From an uncultured Alteromonadaceae bacterium (lineage in GTDB: Bacteria; Pseudomonadota; Gammaproteobacteria; Enterobacterales; Alteromonadaceae), in contig CAJXMO010000019.1 in NCBI GenBank assembly GCA_913056495.1, positions 1 through 64,000 on the forward strand: 64,000 bases of DNA, given 5' to 3'. How positions within the stretch are numbered: the stretch's first letter is position 1; every line of letters starts with the position of its first letter. The position numbers were made by a program, and so were the translations under genes. Shown here piece after piece: positions 63,891 to 64,000 of the stretch. The notes under the pieces were generated by a model. It saw only the letters and a list, made by a program, of their open reading frames with translations, was not told where the DNA came from and searched no databases.

Positions 63891-64000
63891 TTTGGTTGTT
63901 CTTGTTTTCTATGTGCATGAGTTTAACGGGAATAGGTATCGTTTTTGGTGCTGTGTGTTTACAAACTGTACTTGTTCCCTAATTCAATTTTGGAGTTGTT

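Larger units (their letters stand above)
63539..64000. promoter_or_regulatory. TRAP operon promoter region with two second-family operators
   Basis: A 462-bp AT-rich stretch to the window edge with no gene. GGGTAACGATAACA at 63634-63647 and TGGTATCGATATCA at 63877-63890 match the second operator family. The latter may serve a divergent gene to the right of the window. Confidence 0.7.

Noticed and set aside
63931..63946. AGGTATCGTTTT near the window edge as a further second-family operator
   Set aside because: Only one half-site matches.

Overview
The window looks like part of a secondary replicon (chromid or megaplasmid) of a marine, polysaccharide-degrading gammaproteobacterium of the Alteromonadales type (Catenovulum/Paraglaciecola-like by gene content; a family-level inference only, with no marker gene in view). 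The evidence is AT-rich DNA, several large TonB-dependent receptors of the carbohydrate-uptake kind, secreted pectin and galactan enzymes, a Fur-boxed siderophore receptor, and a plasmid-type replication and partition locus. No tRNA or rRNA genes were seen.

Left part (1-22.2 kb): a pectin/uronate locus. On the minus strand lie gnd (cut by the window edge), uxaE (tagaturonate epimerase) and an operon of gluconokinase, a LarA-family nickel-pincer epimerase (probable D-gluconate/D-mannonate 2-epimerase), larC, larE, larB and a Ni/Co transporter. A LacI-type regulator, a GH28 enzyme, three TonB-dependent receptors and a PL1 pectate lyase with binding domains follow. Eight copies of the palindrome TGCCACCGGTGGCA (or one-base variants) sit only in promoter regions here. 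Together they suggest one LacI-controlled regulon that could take pectin-derived galacturonate through fructuronate and mannonate to gluconate, 6-phosphogluconate and the pentose phosphate pathway.

Middle (22.2-35 kb): housekeeping-like genes (acetyltransferase, IMPase-family phosphatase, ACP phosphodiesterase, LysR/aldo-keto reductase pair, EamA permease), then the replicon core: a winged-helix Rep initiator, about 2.9 kb of noncoding origin with about 24 short iterons and 4 longer GATC-containing repeats, a DnaA box and clustered Dam sites, then parB-parA and eight 15-bp centromere-like dyads.

Right part (35-64 kb): a second polysaccharide region: a DhuI-like isomerase, GH43-GH42-rhaM, a scar made of a truncated SDR gene with a Tn7-like (type I-F3 CAST) transposon end, an Xre gene, a two-repeat I-F-like CRISPR and IS debris, then an AGE epimerase with a second DhuI-like isomerase, a second LacI regulator, a TonB receptor, a GH97 lipoprotein, a 1491-residue lyase-like protein ending in a dockerin, and right behind it a cohesin-like PEP-CTERM protein. 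A second operator family, near TGTTATCGATAACA, marks these promoters and that of the TRAP transporter at the right edge. Between them lies an iron module (Fur box, siderophore receptor, PepSY membrane protein, alpha/beta hydrolase).

The most novel-looking items are the gluconate-epimerase pectin route, the adjacent dockerin/cohesin pair, and the CAST-like relic with its orphan CRISPR and Xre gene.
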